From assembly GCA_036677145.1 (NCBI GenBank), contig JAKFFF010000018.1, forward strand, positions 3,299 to 67,298: a stretch of 64,000 nucleotides of DNA, written 5' to 3'. This DNA is from CADEED01 sp036677145. GTDB lineage: Bacteria > Pseudomonadota > Gammaproteobacteria > Steroidobacterales > Steroidobacteraceae. The first letter of the stretch is position 1. Each line of letters starts with the position of its first letter. Shown one piece after another: positions 8,852 to 16,244 of this stretch. The notes beneath the pieces were generated by a model that did not search any database, was not told where the DNA came from, and saw only the letters and a program-made list of their open reading frames with translations. A program made the position numbers and the translations under genes.

Positions 8852-9315
8852 TCCGGCTTCTCCGGACGCATTGCCTTGCGCAAGAAGAGCACCGACAGCG
8901 CCGCGGCGGTCACGGTGACCACCAGGCGAATCGGGCGGAACGAGATGTCGAGGACTTCGGTTTGTTCGAATGAATTCCAGGCCTCGGCGGTGAGCCAGGC
9001 CGAGCCGGCGCAGAGCGCCGCGAAACACGCACTCGCGAGCGCGGCGCCGATGCGATGCGCCAGGCGCTGCGCGGATTTCGACATCCGGTCGGTGAGCATG
9101 TGCACGGCCGCATGCGCGCCGCGCAGCGTGGCGATCAGCATCGCGGCGCAGGCCGCCGGAACGATCGCGAACTGCACGATCTCGAGCGCGCCCGTCACGG
9201 GAAGGCCGGTGTGCCGGCCGATCACGGCCACTGCCTCCACCGCCATCATGGTCAGCAGTCCCGCAGAGCCGATGTAAAAGAGCGGGCCGCGCGGGCTCTG
9301 CTCTTCGCTACTCAT
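8848..9315 (-). CDS. TRAP transporter small permease subunit (DctQ type)
   Basis: A 155-residue inner-membrane protein with four hydrophobic segments, the size and topology of DctQ, the small subunit that bridges DctP and DctM. The placement directly before DctM, with an ATGA overlap at both ends, supports the call more than sequence alone, since DctQ proteins are poorly conserved. ATG 9315 was preferred over ATG 9324 because it gives the same ATGA coupling to the CapA-like gene that is seen through the operon, and because GGATGAG precedes it. The alternative adds three residues only. Confidence 0.88.
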   Translation of the reverse strand: MSSEEQSPRGPLFYIGSAGLLTMMAVEAVAVIGRHTGLPVTGALEIVQFAIVPAACAAMLIATLRGAHAAVHMLTDRMSKSAQRLAHRIGAALASACFAALCAGSAWLTAEAWNSFEQTEVLDISFRPIRLVVTVTAAALSVLFLRKAMRPEKPE

Positions 9316-10418
9316 CTCATCCATGCGTGTCCGTCCCGATATTCGAAAGTGACAGGGGGAAGCCCGGCGGTCGCCGTGATGTCCTCGACATAGCGCATGA
9401 CCGTCGTGGCCTCCGCGTCGGAACAGGGCCGCGGCCGGCCGGGCGCATCGACGTGAACAGGAATGAAACCGACGGCGAGCGAACCGTCGGTTCGCCGCCT
9501 AACGTTCGCCAGCATCGAATGGACTGCTTGCGGATGAAAAGGCGCGAGGTAATACGCGGGATCGGGATCGAAGCCGAAGATCTCGCGCCGGCGCCGCGCC
9601 CATGCGGCGCGCCCTGGATCGTCGGTGTCGGGGCTCAGCGCGCGCGTGACCACGCAGCCGTTGCCGAGCCCGTGGTAGATAGGCTTGCCGCGATACATCT
9701 CGACGCCGCGCAGGATGTGCGCATGATGGCCGACCACCACGTCGGCGCCGGCATCGATGGCCGCGTGCGCGATCGCGCGTTCATAAGGCGCAAGTTTCGC
9801 GGGCGTGTGCACGATGCCCTTGTGCAGCGCCACCACGACCAGTTCCGCGGATTCGCGCGCCGCGCGGATGCCGTCCGCCATCGCCGCGAGAGACTCCGCG
9901 TTGGGTGTCGCGAGCGGCGCGCGCGGATTGATGGGGGACCCATCGGCGGTTTCCACGCGCACGTACGCGCACCCGGCGCGTGTCGGTGTGGCCCACGCTT
10001 CCTCGGGGCCGACGCAGTTGTAACTGAGCAGCGCGATGCGGATTCCACCGTGTTCGATGAAGCAGGGCTTTTGCGCGTGGTCGAGATCCGCGCCGGCGCC
10101 GCAGTGCGCGACTTCGGCGGTGTCGAGTGCGTCCAAGGTGTCGGCGATGCCCGCGGCACCGCAGTCGCCGATGTGATTGCCGGCGAGCGAGACGGCGTGG
10201 AATCCGGCGCGCCGCAGGGCGGGGATGTTGTCCGGATCCGCGCCGGGCGCCGCGATGTCGCCGTGCATCTGCGATGTGCGGCGCGTATGCGGGACTTCCA
10301 GATGGCCGATGGCCACGTCGGCGCGGCGCAGCCGCGGCGCGATCCCGTCGAGCCAGTAATCGGGCTGCGGCACGTCGAGAATCAAATCACCGGTGAAGAC
10401 CAGATCGACGTCGCTCAT
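9312..10418 (-). CDS. CapA-family metallophosphatase-like protein
   Basis: A 368-residue CapA/PgsA-type protein (poly-gamma-glutamate capsule enzyme family, calcineurin-like phosphoesterase fold). Likely metal-site motifs are F-T-G-D-L-I-L near residue 8, S-L-A-G-N-H-I-G-D in the first third, and V-V-V-G-H-H-A-H-I-L in the middle. No signal peptide or membrane anchor is seen, unlike the capsule enzymes, so a cytoplasmic hydrolase acting on a small amide or phosphate compound is possible. ATG 10418 begins MSDVDLVFTG. Translation could also start at TTG 10451, which would lie inside the proposed operator. It is the first gene of the operon, and its link to the CoA and TRAP genes is not explained by known biochemistry. 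Confidence 0.8.
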   Translation of the reverse strand: MSDVDLVFTGDLILDVPQPDYWLDGIAPRLRRADVAIGHLEVPHTRRTSQMHGDIAAPGADPDNIPALRRAGFHAVSLAGNHIGDCGAAGIADTLDALDTAEVAHCGAGADLDHAQKPCFIEHGGIRIALLSYNCVGPEEAWATPTRAGCAYVRVETADGSPINPRAPLATPNAESLAAMADGIRAARESAELVVVALHKGIVHTPAKLAPYERAIAHAAIDAGADVVVGHHAHILRGVEMYRGKPIYHGLGNGCVVTRALSPDTDDPGRAAWARRRREIFGFDPDPAYYLAPFHPQAVHSMLANVRRRTDGSLAVGFIPVHVDAPGRPRPCSDAEATTVMRYVEDITATAGLPPVTFEYRDGHAWMR

Positions 10419-10430
10419 GAACCGCCGCGC

Positions 10431-10451
10431 CAAATTAGTTCGTAGTGCCAA
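10431..10451 (-). promoter_or_regulatory. Putative MarR operator, operon copy
   Basis: Read on the minus strand, this 21-bp element begins TTGGCACTACGAAC. It matches the element at 11077-11097 at 17 of 21 positions. It lies 13 bp upstream of the CapA-like start, between the MarR gene and the operon. The core has weak dyad symmetry (GTT/AAC ends in the second copy). Two near-identical sites flanking a MarR gene, each before a gene set likely to act together, suggest binding by that MarR protein. This is inference from sequence only. Confidence 0.6.
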
Positions 10452-10510
10452 CCATATTAACTACCACCAAAGGCGTACGACAGTCGAGAGCCGGGTGCGG
10501 GACCGATCGC

Positions 10511-10999
10511 TCAGTCGGGGTCGTGCAGCCTGCGCAGCAGCGCGATCAGGGTGCGCAATTCCTGGTCGGTGTAGCGGCTCACGAACCTTCGCTCATGGTC
10601 GATCATTTCCTTCTTGAGCGAGCGGCAGGCCTTCGTTCCCGCCGGCGTGAGGAATATGCCCTGGCGCCGCCGGTCGTCGGTGGAGCGTTTGCGCGTCACC
10701 CAGCCCGCATCTTCCATGCGGTCGACCAGCGCCACGACGCTGGCTTTATCGATGCCGAGCTGGTTGGCGATCTCGATCTGCGCGATGCCCGGATTCGCGT
10801 TCGCCAGCAGCAGCGCGCTGAACACGCCGGGCCGAACATAACCTTCCGCGACATTGCGGTTGAAGTCGCGCCACAGCGCGATCTGCGCACGCCGGATATT
10901 GAAGCCCAACAGGGTGGGGAGGCAGTCGAGATCCAGGCCGATTGCGGGCGGCGCGCGTAAATCGCCGGATTCACTGGAGGTCTTCTTCTTGCGCGCCAT
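10511..10999 (-). CDS. MarR family transcriptional regulator
   Basis: A 162-residue winged-helix protein. The HTH region is about residues 60-110, with I-E-I-A-N-Q-L-G-I-D-K-A-S-V-V-A-L-V-D-R-M-E as the helix-turn-helix and R-K-R-S-T-D-D-R-R-R-Q-G-I-F-L-T as the wing, both classic for MarR. Such proteins usually repress catabolic genes until a phenolic or acyl-CoA ligand binds. The gene points toward the CapA/TRAP/CoA operon (93-bp gap) and is divergent from the large TBDR, and a repeated 21-bp motif lies in both flanking gaps. A basic N-terminus (MARKKKTS) precedes the domain. An effector such as the acyl-CoA product of the operon is plausible but unproven. Confidence 0.93.
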   Translation of the reverse strand: MARKKKTSSESGDLRAPPAIGLDLDCLPTLLGFNIRRAQIALWRDFNRNVAEGYVRPGVFSALLLANANPGIAQIEIANQLGIDKASVVALVDRMEDAGWVTRKRSTDDRRRQGIFLTPAGTKACRSLKKEMIDHERRFVSRYTDQELRTLIALLRRLHDPD

Positions 11000-11076
11000 G
11001 GGGGCTCCTTCTACTCGACGTCCCCATGCCGGTCAAATCTGTCCCGGGAGATCCAAGAAGGTTGGGAGACAGATAG

Positions 11077-11097
11077 TTGGCACTACAAACGATATTG
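11077..11097 (+). promoter_or_regulatory. Putative MarR operator, MarR/TBDR intergenic copy
   Basis: This element begins TTGGCACTACAAAC and matches the site at 10431-10451 (opposite strand) at 17 of 21 positions. It lies between the divergent MarR start (10999) and the TBDR start (11195), where a single site could control both genes. The 15-bp core GTTGGCACTACAAAC is an imperfect palindrome (10 of 15 positions symmetric). Confidence 0.6.
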
Positions 11098-11194
11098 ACA
11101 ACCGCGTGTGATGCGGCGCAGTCTCGACGCGCTCACGGGGGAGTGGCCCATGCGGCGGGTTGTTAGGCCGCAATGCACGGATCGGGGAGGGAAT

Positions 11195-13891
11195 GTGAGT
11201 CTCGAAGCAACTGTTTCCACGCGAATCAATCTTGCGCGCTCCGTGCGGCTGGCCTTGTTGGCCGCGGCCGGAGCGGCAGCGCCGCTGACTGCTCACGCCG
11301 AGGAACCGGCGCCGGCACCAGCACCAGCGTACAACGTCGATGAAATCATCGTTACCGGCAGCCGTATCCGCGGTTCTCAGCCCGTCGGTTCCCCGGTCAC
11401 CGAGGTGTCGCGCGCGGACATCGAGATCGCCGCGCCACTATCGACCGCGGCGCTGCTGCAGAAGCTGCCCCAGGTCTTCAATCTCGGCGTGTCCGAGAAC
11501 TCGCGTGGACAATCCGGCGGCTCGGGCAACATAACTTACGGTACCGCTATCAACCTGCGCGGCATCGGACCTTACTCGACCCTCACGCTCATCGACGGAC
11601 ATCGTGCCGTGCCGCAAGGCACCACCGGGTTCGCCGTCGATCCGTCGATCGTTCCCACCCTCGCGCTGGAGCGCGTCGAAGTGGTCGCCGATGGCGCCTC
11701 GGCCATTTATGGCTCGGATGCGATCGCCGGCGTGGTCAATCTGATTCCGCGGCGCTCCTTCGATGGCATCGAGGTGAGCGTGCGTGGCGCGCGCGCCAAC
11801 GAATACGACGAGCGTCAGATTGGCGCGATCGGCGGGTTCGAGTGGTCGAGCGGCCGCACGATGATCGCGTTCGAGAATTCCTTTCACAGCAATCTGAATG
11901 GTACGGACCGCGAATTCTTCCGCGGCGACCTGACCTCCCGCGGCGGCCGCGACTTCCGCGTGGTGCAATGCAATCCGGGAAACATCGTCGTGGCCGGAAC
12001 CAGCCACGCCATCCCGGCGTCGGGTGTCACCACCGCCACGCGCGGTCAGCTGGTGCCCGGGACCACCAACCGCTGCGACAACGCCCAGCACCAGGACCTG
12101 CTCCCCGAGCAGGAGCGCAACTCGGCCATGGTGACCTTCGACCAGGACATCAATGACCGTGTCTCGCTGTTCGCCGATGGATTCTGGACGCGGCGCACTT
12201 TCGTGAACCAGGTGGGCGATCAGGCCGCGGCGCTGACCGTACGCAACGTGAACCCTTTCTTCGTCGCGCCTCCCGGCAGCACCGCCACATCCGCGACCGT
12301 CAACTATTCTTTTGGCAGTCAGCTGCCCTCCAACGACACGCGCGGATTCTCCGAGTCCTACCAGGCAACAGTGGGCACCCGGATCGGGCTGGGCGGTTCC
12401 TGGGAGTTCGAAGGCCTCTTCAGTTACGGCCACGCCTCCGAGCGCAGCACATCGGAATTCGGAATCGACAACGCCGCGCTCAACGCCGCGCTGGCGCGCA
12501 CCGACCCGGCGACTGCGCTGAATCCATTCAGCACGGCGCCTAACAATGAAGCGGCGCTGCGCAACCTGGCGACGCAGTTGTTCATCGCGCCGGGCGACAC
12601 GCATTTCCGCGGCCTCGAGCTGAAAGTCGACGGACCCCTCGCGGACTTGCCGGGTGGCGCATTGCGCGCGGCCTTCGGCCTGGAGGGCCAGGTGCTGACC
12701 AGTCAGTCCGGTCTGATCAACGGGACCTGGGCGGCGCCCGTCTATGCCATCACGCCGCGTGTTCGGCGTGAAATCAAATCCGCTTACGCGGAAGTGCTGA
12801 TCCCGATCTTCGGCGCGGACAACGCGCGCGCCGGACTGCGCGAGCTCACCCTCGATCTCGCGGCGCGTTATGACGATTACAGCGACCTCGAAGACGGTTC
12901 GACGATCAATCCGAAATTCGGCCTCAACTGGGCGCCGATCGACTCGCTGCGTTTCCGCGGCACCTACGGCGAGTCGTTCCGCGCACCCACGTTCGCGCAG
13001 ATCTACGGCAACAGTTCGGCGCTGTACGTACAGAACTATTCGGATCCGACGCGGGGTGGCGCGATCACGCAGGGCATCACGCTGTCCGGCGGAAATCTCG
13101 AGCTCGAGCCGGAGACGGCGGAGACCTATACGTTTGGTGTGGACTTCACGCCCATCCCCGAGGTCCGCATCAACCTGACCTATTTCCACATCGACTACGA
13201 AAAGCAGATCACCTCGTACCTGTCCGACCTGAGCATTCTCAACCGGGAAAGCCAGTTCGCCGGCACGGGCATCATCGTGCGCAATCCCGATCCGGCCTTC
13301 GTCGCGAGCCTCGTCTCGACCAAGCCGATTCGCGGCGTGTTGCCGAATCCCGTGACCCTGTACGTCGATGGCCGCACCAACAACCTCGGCACGACGATTG
13401 CCGCGGGCTTCGACCTGTCCGCGCAATTCAGCCTCGACGCAGGCACGGCTGGCACGTTCGACTTCGGCCTGATGACGACGTACTTCACCACCTACGACGG
13501 GGCGATCACGCCTGTCGCGGACCAGCTCGATCAACTGAACACGATCTACAACCCGCTCGAATTCAAGGCGCGCGGCAACGTGACGTGGCGCCGCGCGGGA
13601 TTGATGGGTGCGCTGTTCATCAATCACCTGGGGTCGTACGACAACAATCTGGTTAACCCTGTGGAGAAGGTCGATTCGAAGACCACCTTCGACCTGCACC
13701 TTTCTTACAGCTTTCCAGGCGAAGGCTTCACCGACGGACTTTCGGTGGGCCTGGATGCCGTCAACCTGCTGGATGAAGAGCCGCCTTTCGTGAATATCGC
13801 CCAGAGCCCGAATGGCGGCGGCGGCTTCGATCCGACGCTCAACAATCCGGTCGGTCGCATCTTGGGACTCTCACTTCGAAAGAAGTGGTGA
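11195..13891 (+). CDS. TonB-dependent outer-membrane receptor 1
   Basis: An 898-residue TBDR that would import a large or scarce substrate across the outer membrane using TonB energy. Order: Sec signal peptide to about residue 37 (APLTAHA), a Pro/Ala-rich spacer, the TonB-box-like N-V-D-E-I-I-V-T-G-S-R, a plug domain with I-N-L-R-G-I-G and A-I-Y-G-S-D-A-I-A-G-V-V-N-L-I-P, then a beta-barrel ending in an aromatic-basic C-terminus (SLRKKW). GTG 11195 was chosen because GGGGAGGGA precedes it and it gives a clean signal peptide; the frame is open upstream to 11108 but that extension lacks signal character. It is divergent from MarR and shares a putative operator with the CoA/TRAP operon, so it is probably the outer-membrane entry for that pathway. 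Confidence 0.95.
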   Translation: MSLEATVSTRINLARSVRLALLAAAGAAAPLTAHAEEPAPAPAPAYNVDEIIVTGSRIRGSQPVGSPVTEVSRADIEIAAPLSTAALLQKLPQVFNLGVSENSRGQSGGSGNITYGTAINLRGIGPYSTLTLIDGHRAVPQGTTGFAVDPSIVPTLALERVEVVADGASAIYGSDAIAGVVNLIPRRSFDGIEVSVRGARANEYDERQIGAIGGFEWSSGRTMIAFENSFHSNLNGTDREFFRGDLTSRGGRDFRVVQCNPGNIVVAGTSHAIPASGVTTATRGQLVPGTTNRCDNAQHQDLLPEQERNSAMVTFDQDINDRVSLFADGFWTRRTFVNQVGDQAAALTVRNVNPFFVAPPGSTATSATVNYSFGSQLPSNDTRGFSESYQATVGTRIGLGGSWEFEGLFSYGHASERSTSEFGIDNAALNAALARTDPATALNPFSTAPNNEAALRNLATQLFIAPGDTHFRGLELKVDGPLADLPGGALRAAFGLEGQVLTSQSGLINGTWAAPVYAITPRVRREIKSAYAEVLIPIFGADNARAGLRELTLDLAARYDDYSDLEDGSTINPKFGLNWAPIDSLRFRGTYGESFRAPTFAQIYGNSSALYVQNYSDPTRGGAITQGITLSGGNLELEPETAETYTFGVDFTPIPEVRINLTYFHIDYEKQITSYLSDLSILNRESQFAGTGIIVRNPDPAFVASLVSTKPIRGVLPNPVTLYVDGRTNNLGTTIAAGFDLSAQFSLDAGTAGTFDFGLMTTYFTTYDGAITPVADQLDQLNTIYNPLEFKARGNVTWRRAGLMGALFINHLGSYDNNLVNPVEKVDSKTTFDLHLSYSFPGEGFTDGLSVGLDAVNLLDEEPPFVNIAQSPNGGGGFDPTLNNPVGRILGLSLRKKW

Positions 13892-13895
13892 GTGT

Positions 13896-13946
13896 CCGGC
13901 GAGGGCAGCCCTGCACTCTCCCCAGAGATGGCGCTGCCTTCGCCGG
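13896..13946 (+). terminator. Hairpin after TBDR 1
   Basis: A 13-bp stem (CCGGCGAGGGCAG with CTGCCTTCGCCGG, one G-U pair in RNA, otherwise fully paired) around a 25-base loop begins 4 bases after the TBDR stop. It is followed by CTTATTAG instead of a strong T run, so it may be a weak or Rho-assisted terminator or a 3' stabilising structure. Confidence 0.6.
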
Positions 13947-13989
13947 GCCTTATTAGATTGGCTTATGGGTCCAGACAGTTTTGGTGTTT

Positions 13990-14034
13990 CCCGTCGATCA
14001 GCCAGTCTTCCTAGACTGACGCCCGATCGACGGG
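13990..14034 (+). promoter_or_regulatory. Nested 5' hairpin before TBDR 2
   Basis: A perfect 10-bp inverted repeat (CCCGTCGATC with GATCGACGGG) encloses a second perfect 6-bp hairpin (CAGTCT, loop TCCT, AGACTG). It ends one or two bases before the GGGGGG ribosome site of the TBDR at 14049. The position suits an RNA structure controlling translation or attenuation, or a cruciform operator. Confidence 0.55.
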
Positions 14035-14048
14035 TCAGGGGGGTAATC

Positions 14049-16244
14049 ATGGATTTTCGGAAACGCTCGGCGCTCCAGGTTCGCACGGCATTCGCTGTCG
14101 CCGCAGTCGCTGCCACAGGGCCTGTGACGTTTGCGCAAACGGCCGCGGGAGCTCCGACGCAGGAACTGGACGAGGTGATCGTCACCGCGGAACGCCGCGA
14201 AGTGAACCTGCAGGACGTTCCGGCATCCGCGACTGTATTCACCGCCGAATCGATCGCCTCACAGGGCATCGACAACGTGCTCGACATCCAGACGGTGGCC
14301 CCCAGTGTGGCCATCAACACCTACAACCGATCCACGTTCATCAACATCCGCGGCGTGGGCATCGCGCAATCCGCGCCGACTTCGAATCCCGGCGTGGCCT
14401 ATTACATCGACGGGATGTTCATCCCGCACGAGCAGTTCATCGCCCAGACATTCTTCGATATCGACTCGATCGAAGTCCTGCGCGGCCCGCAGGGCACGCT
14501 GACGGGACAGAACTCGACCGGCGGCGCCATCTACGTACGCACGCCGCCGCCGAATTTTGACGGATTCTCCGGATACATCGATCAGACCGTTGCCGACAAC
14601 GACTGGTATCGCACGACGGCCGCGGCCAACGTGCCGCTGGAGGAGGGATTCGCGATGCGCATCTCCGGCGTGTACGACAAACGTGGCAGTTTCACCGATA
14701 ACATCGGACCGAGTTCCAGCGAGCCCGGGAGCGGCCGCGATCTGGCGGCTCGTGTCGCGTTTCGCTACAGCCCCTCGGACTCGGTGACCTTCGACCTGCG
14801 CTACGAGCATTTCGATCGTCAGACCGACTACAACGCCATCAAGAATCGCGCTGACCTGGTGACCTCCGATCCGTTCACGATCGAGGAGGACGCCATCTCT
14901 TTCCTGAATCAGAAAGGCGATCGTTCGTCGCTCGAGGCGCGCTTCGAGCTGACGCCGAGCCTTGCGCTGCGCGCGCAGACCAGCGTGCTCGAAGCGGTGA
15001 CCACCGACCAGGCGGACGGAGATCGCACGGCCACGGCGCTTCCGGTGCCGGCGAACCTGCCGACCAACGGCGCCAACACGGCGACGTACCGCGGCCGTGT
15101 CAGCTACACCTCGCAGGAGCTGGACACCTGGGTCAGCGAGATCAATCTGCTGTCGACCGGCGAGGCGCCGTTCCAGTGGATGGTCGGCGCGTTCTACCTG
15201 GAAGAAGACAGCCCGGTATCGGTGCTGCGTGACAACCGCAACACCCGGGACTTCGTGCAGTCGAACTCGAGCATCATCACCGAGCTGTCGAACACTTCGA
15301 CATCGGTTTTCGGTCAGATGGACTATCGCTTGGGCTCGTCCTGGGCAATCGACCTCGGTCTGCGTTATTCCGAAGACAAGCAGGAGTACAAGCGGCTGGT
15401 GATCCCGGGCGCGCCGCCGCCGGGATGTTTCCCCTGTACGACGGAGTTGGAATCGGATGAGGTGACCGGCCGTTTCGGCCTCAAGTTCTTCGCGTCCGAC
15501 GACGTGATGACGTACGCGACGGTATCCAAGGGTTACAAGGCCGGCGGCATCAATCTCGACCCGCGCCTGCCGGACTATCTACCGGAAACGAACGAGATGG
15601 CCGAACTGGGCATCAAGTCCACGATCGCCGACGGACGGCTGCGCGTGAACGGCGCGATCTTCTACTCGGAATACGAAGGCATCCAGCTGTCATCCCTCAC
15701 GGCGGTCGGTACGCCACCCGTGCTGCTGCCGAACACGCTCAACGCCGCGCCCGCCGAAATGTACGGCGTGGAGCTCGAGCTACTGGGCAGGTTCGGGGCG
15801 CTGGAATTCAATCTGGGCGTGAGCACGCTGAACAGCGAGTTCACCGAGGACGCGTTGCTGACCGATTCGCAGACCAACACCAACCGTCTCGTACCGGCCG
15901 GTTCGACCGTGCCCTTCGCGCCGGAGCTGACGGCGAATGCGGGCCTGCAGTACGACATCATGATGGGAACCTGGACGCTGACGCCGCGCATCCAGGTTTC
16001 ATACATGGATGAACAACTCTCGACGCCATTCGAATACGCTGCCACGATCGTGCCATCGCGCACCGTCGCCGATTTCAGGTTGACGGCCATGCCCACGGAC
16101 AACATTCGACTTGAAGCTTTCGCGACCAATCTCTTCGACGAGACCTACATCGCCGCGCAGGTGCAGGATGCGAGCAGCGCGTCCGGTGGAATCATCTATG
16201 GAGCGCCACGCCAGATTGGCATCCGAGCGAAGTTCGATTTCTAA
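14049..16244 (+). CDS. TonB-dependent outer-membrane receptor 2
   Basis: A 731-residue TBDR. Signal peptide to about residue 29 (GPVTFAQ), TonB box E-L-D-E-V-I-V-T-A-E-R-R, plug domain with F-I-N-I-R-G-V-G, Y-Y-I-D-G-M-F and E-V-L-R-G-P-Q-G-T-L-T-G-Q-N-S-T-G-G-A-I, and a barrel ending IRAKFDF with the usual terminal Phe. This style is common in Sphingomonad-like and Steroidobacter-like receptors for hydrophobic or plant compounds. ATG 14049 has a strong G-rich ribosome site just after a nested hairpin. Its 3' end overlaps the cytochrome gene by 47 bp, and the OmpA-like gene follows, so the three are probably one transcript. Substrate unknown. Confidence 0.95.
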   Translation: MDFRKRSALQVRTAFAVAAVAATGPVTFAQTAAGAPTQELDEVIVTAERREVNLQDVPASATVFTAESIASQGIDNVLDIQTVAPSVAINTYNRSTFINIRGVGIAQSAPTSNPGVAYYIDGMFIPHEQFIAQTFFDIDSIEVLRGPQGTLTGQNSTGGAIYVRTPPPNFDGFSGYIDQTVADNDWYRTTAAANVPLEEGFAMRISGVYDKRGSFTDNIGPSSSEPGSGRDLAARVAFRYSPSDSVTFDLRYEHFDRQTDYNAIKNRADLVTSDPFTIEEDAISFLNQKGDRSSLEARFELTPSLALRAQTSVLEAVTTDQADGDRTATALPVPANLPTNGANTATYRGRVSYTSQELDTWVSEINLLSTGEAPFQWMVGAFYLEEDSPVSVLRDNRNTRDFVQSNSSIITELSNTSTSVFGQMDYRLGSSWAIDLGLRYSEDKQEYKRLVIPGAPPPGCFPCTTELESDEVTGRFGLKFFASDDVMTYATVSKGYKAGGINLDPRLPDYLPETNEMAELGIKSTIADGRLRVNGAIFYSEYEGIQLSSLTAVGTPPVLLPNTLNAAPAEMYGVELELLGRFGALEFNLGVSTLNSEFTEDALLTDSQTNTNRLVPAGSTVPFAPELTANAGLQYDIMMGTWTLTPRIQVSYMDEQLSTPFEYAATIVPSRTVADFRLTAMPTDNIRLEAFATNLFDETYIAAQVQDASSASGGIIYGAPRQIGIRAKFDF

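Noticed and set aside
11438..13699. Very long open frame antisense to TBDR 1
   Set aside because: It is a high-GC shadow: Arg/Ala/Gly-rich, no family pattern and no start with signal. The plus-strand receptor is clearly the gene.
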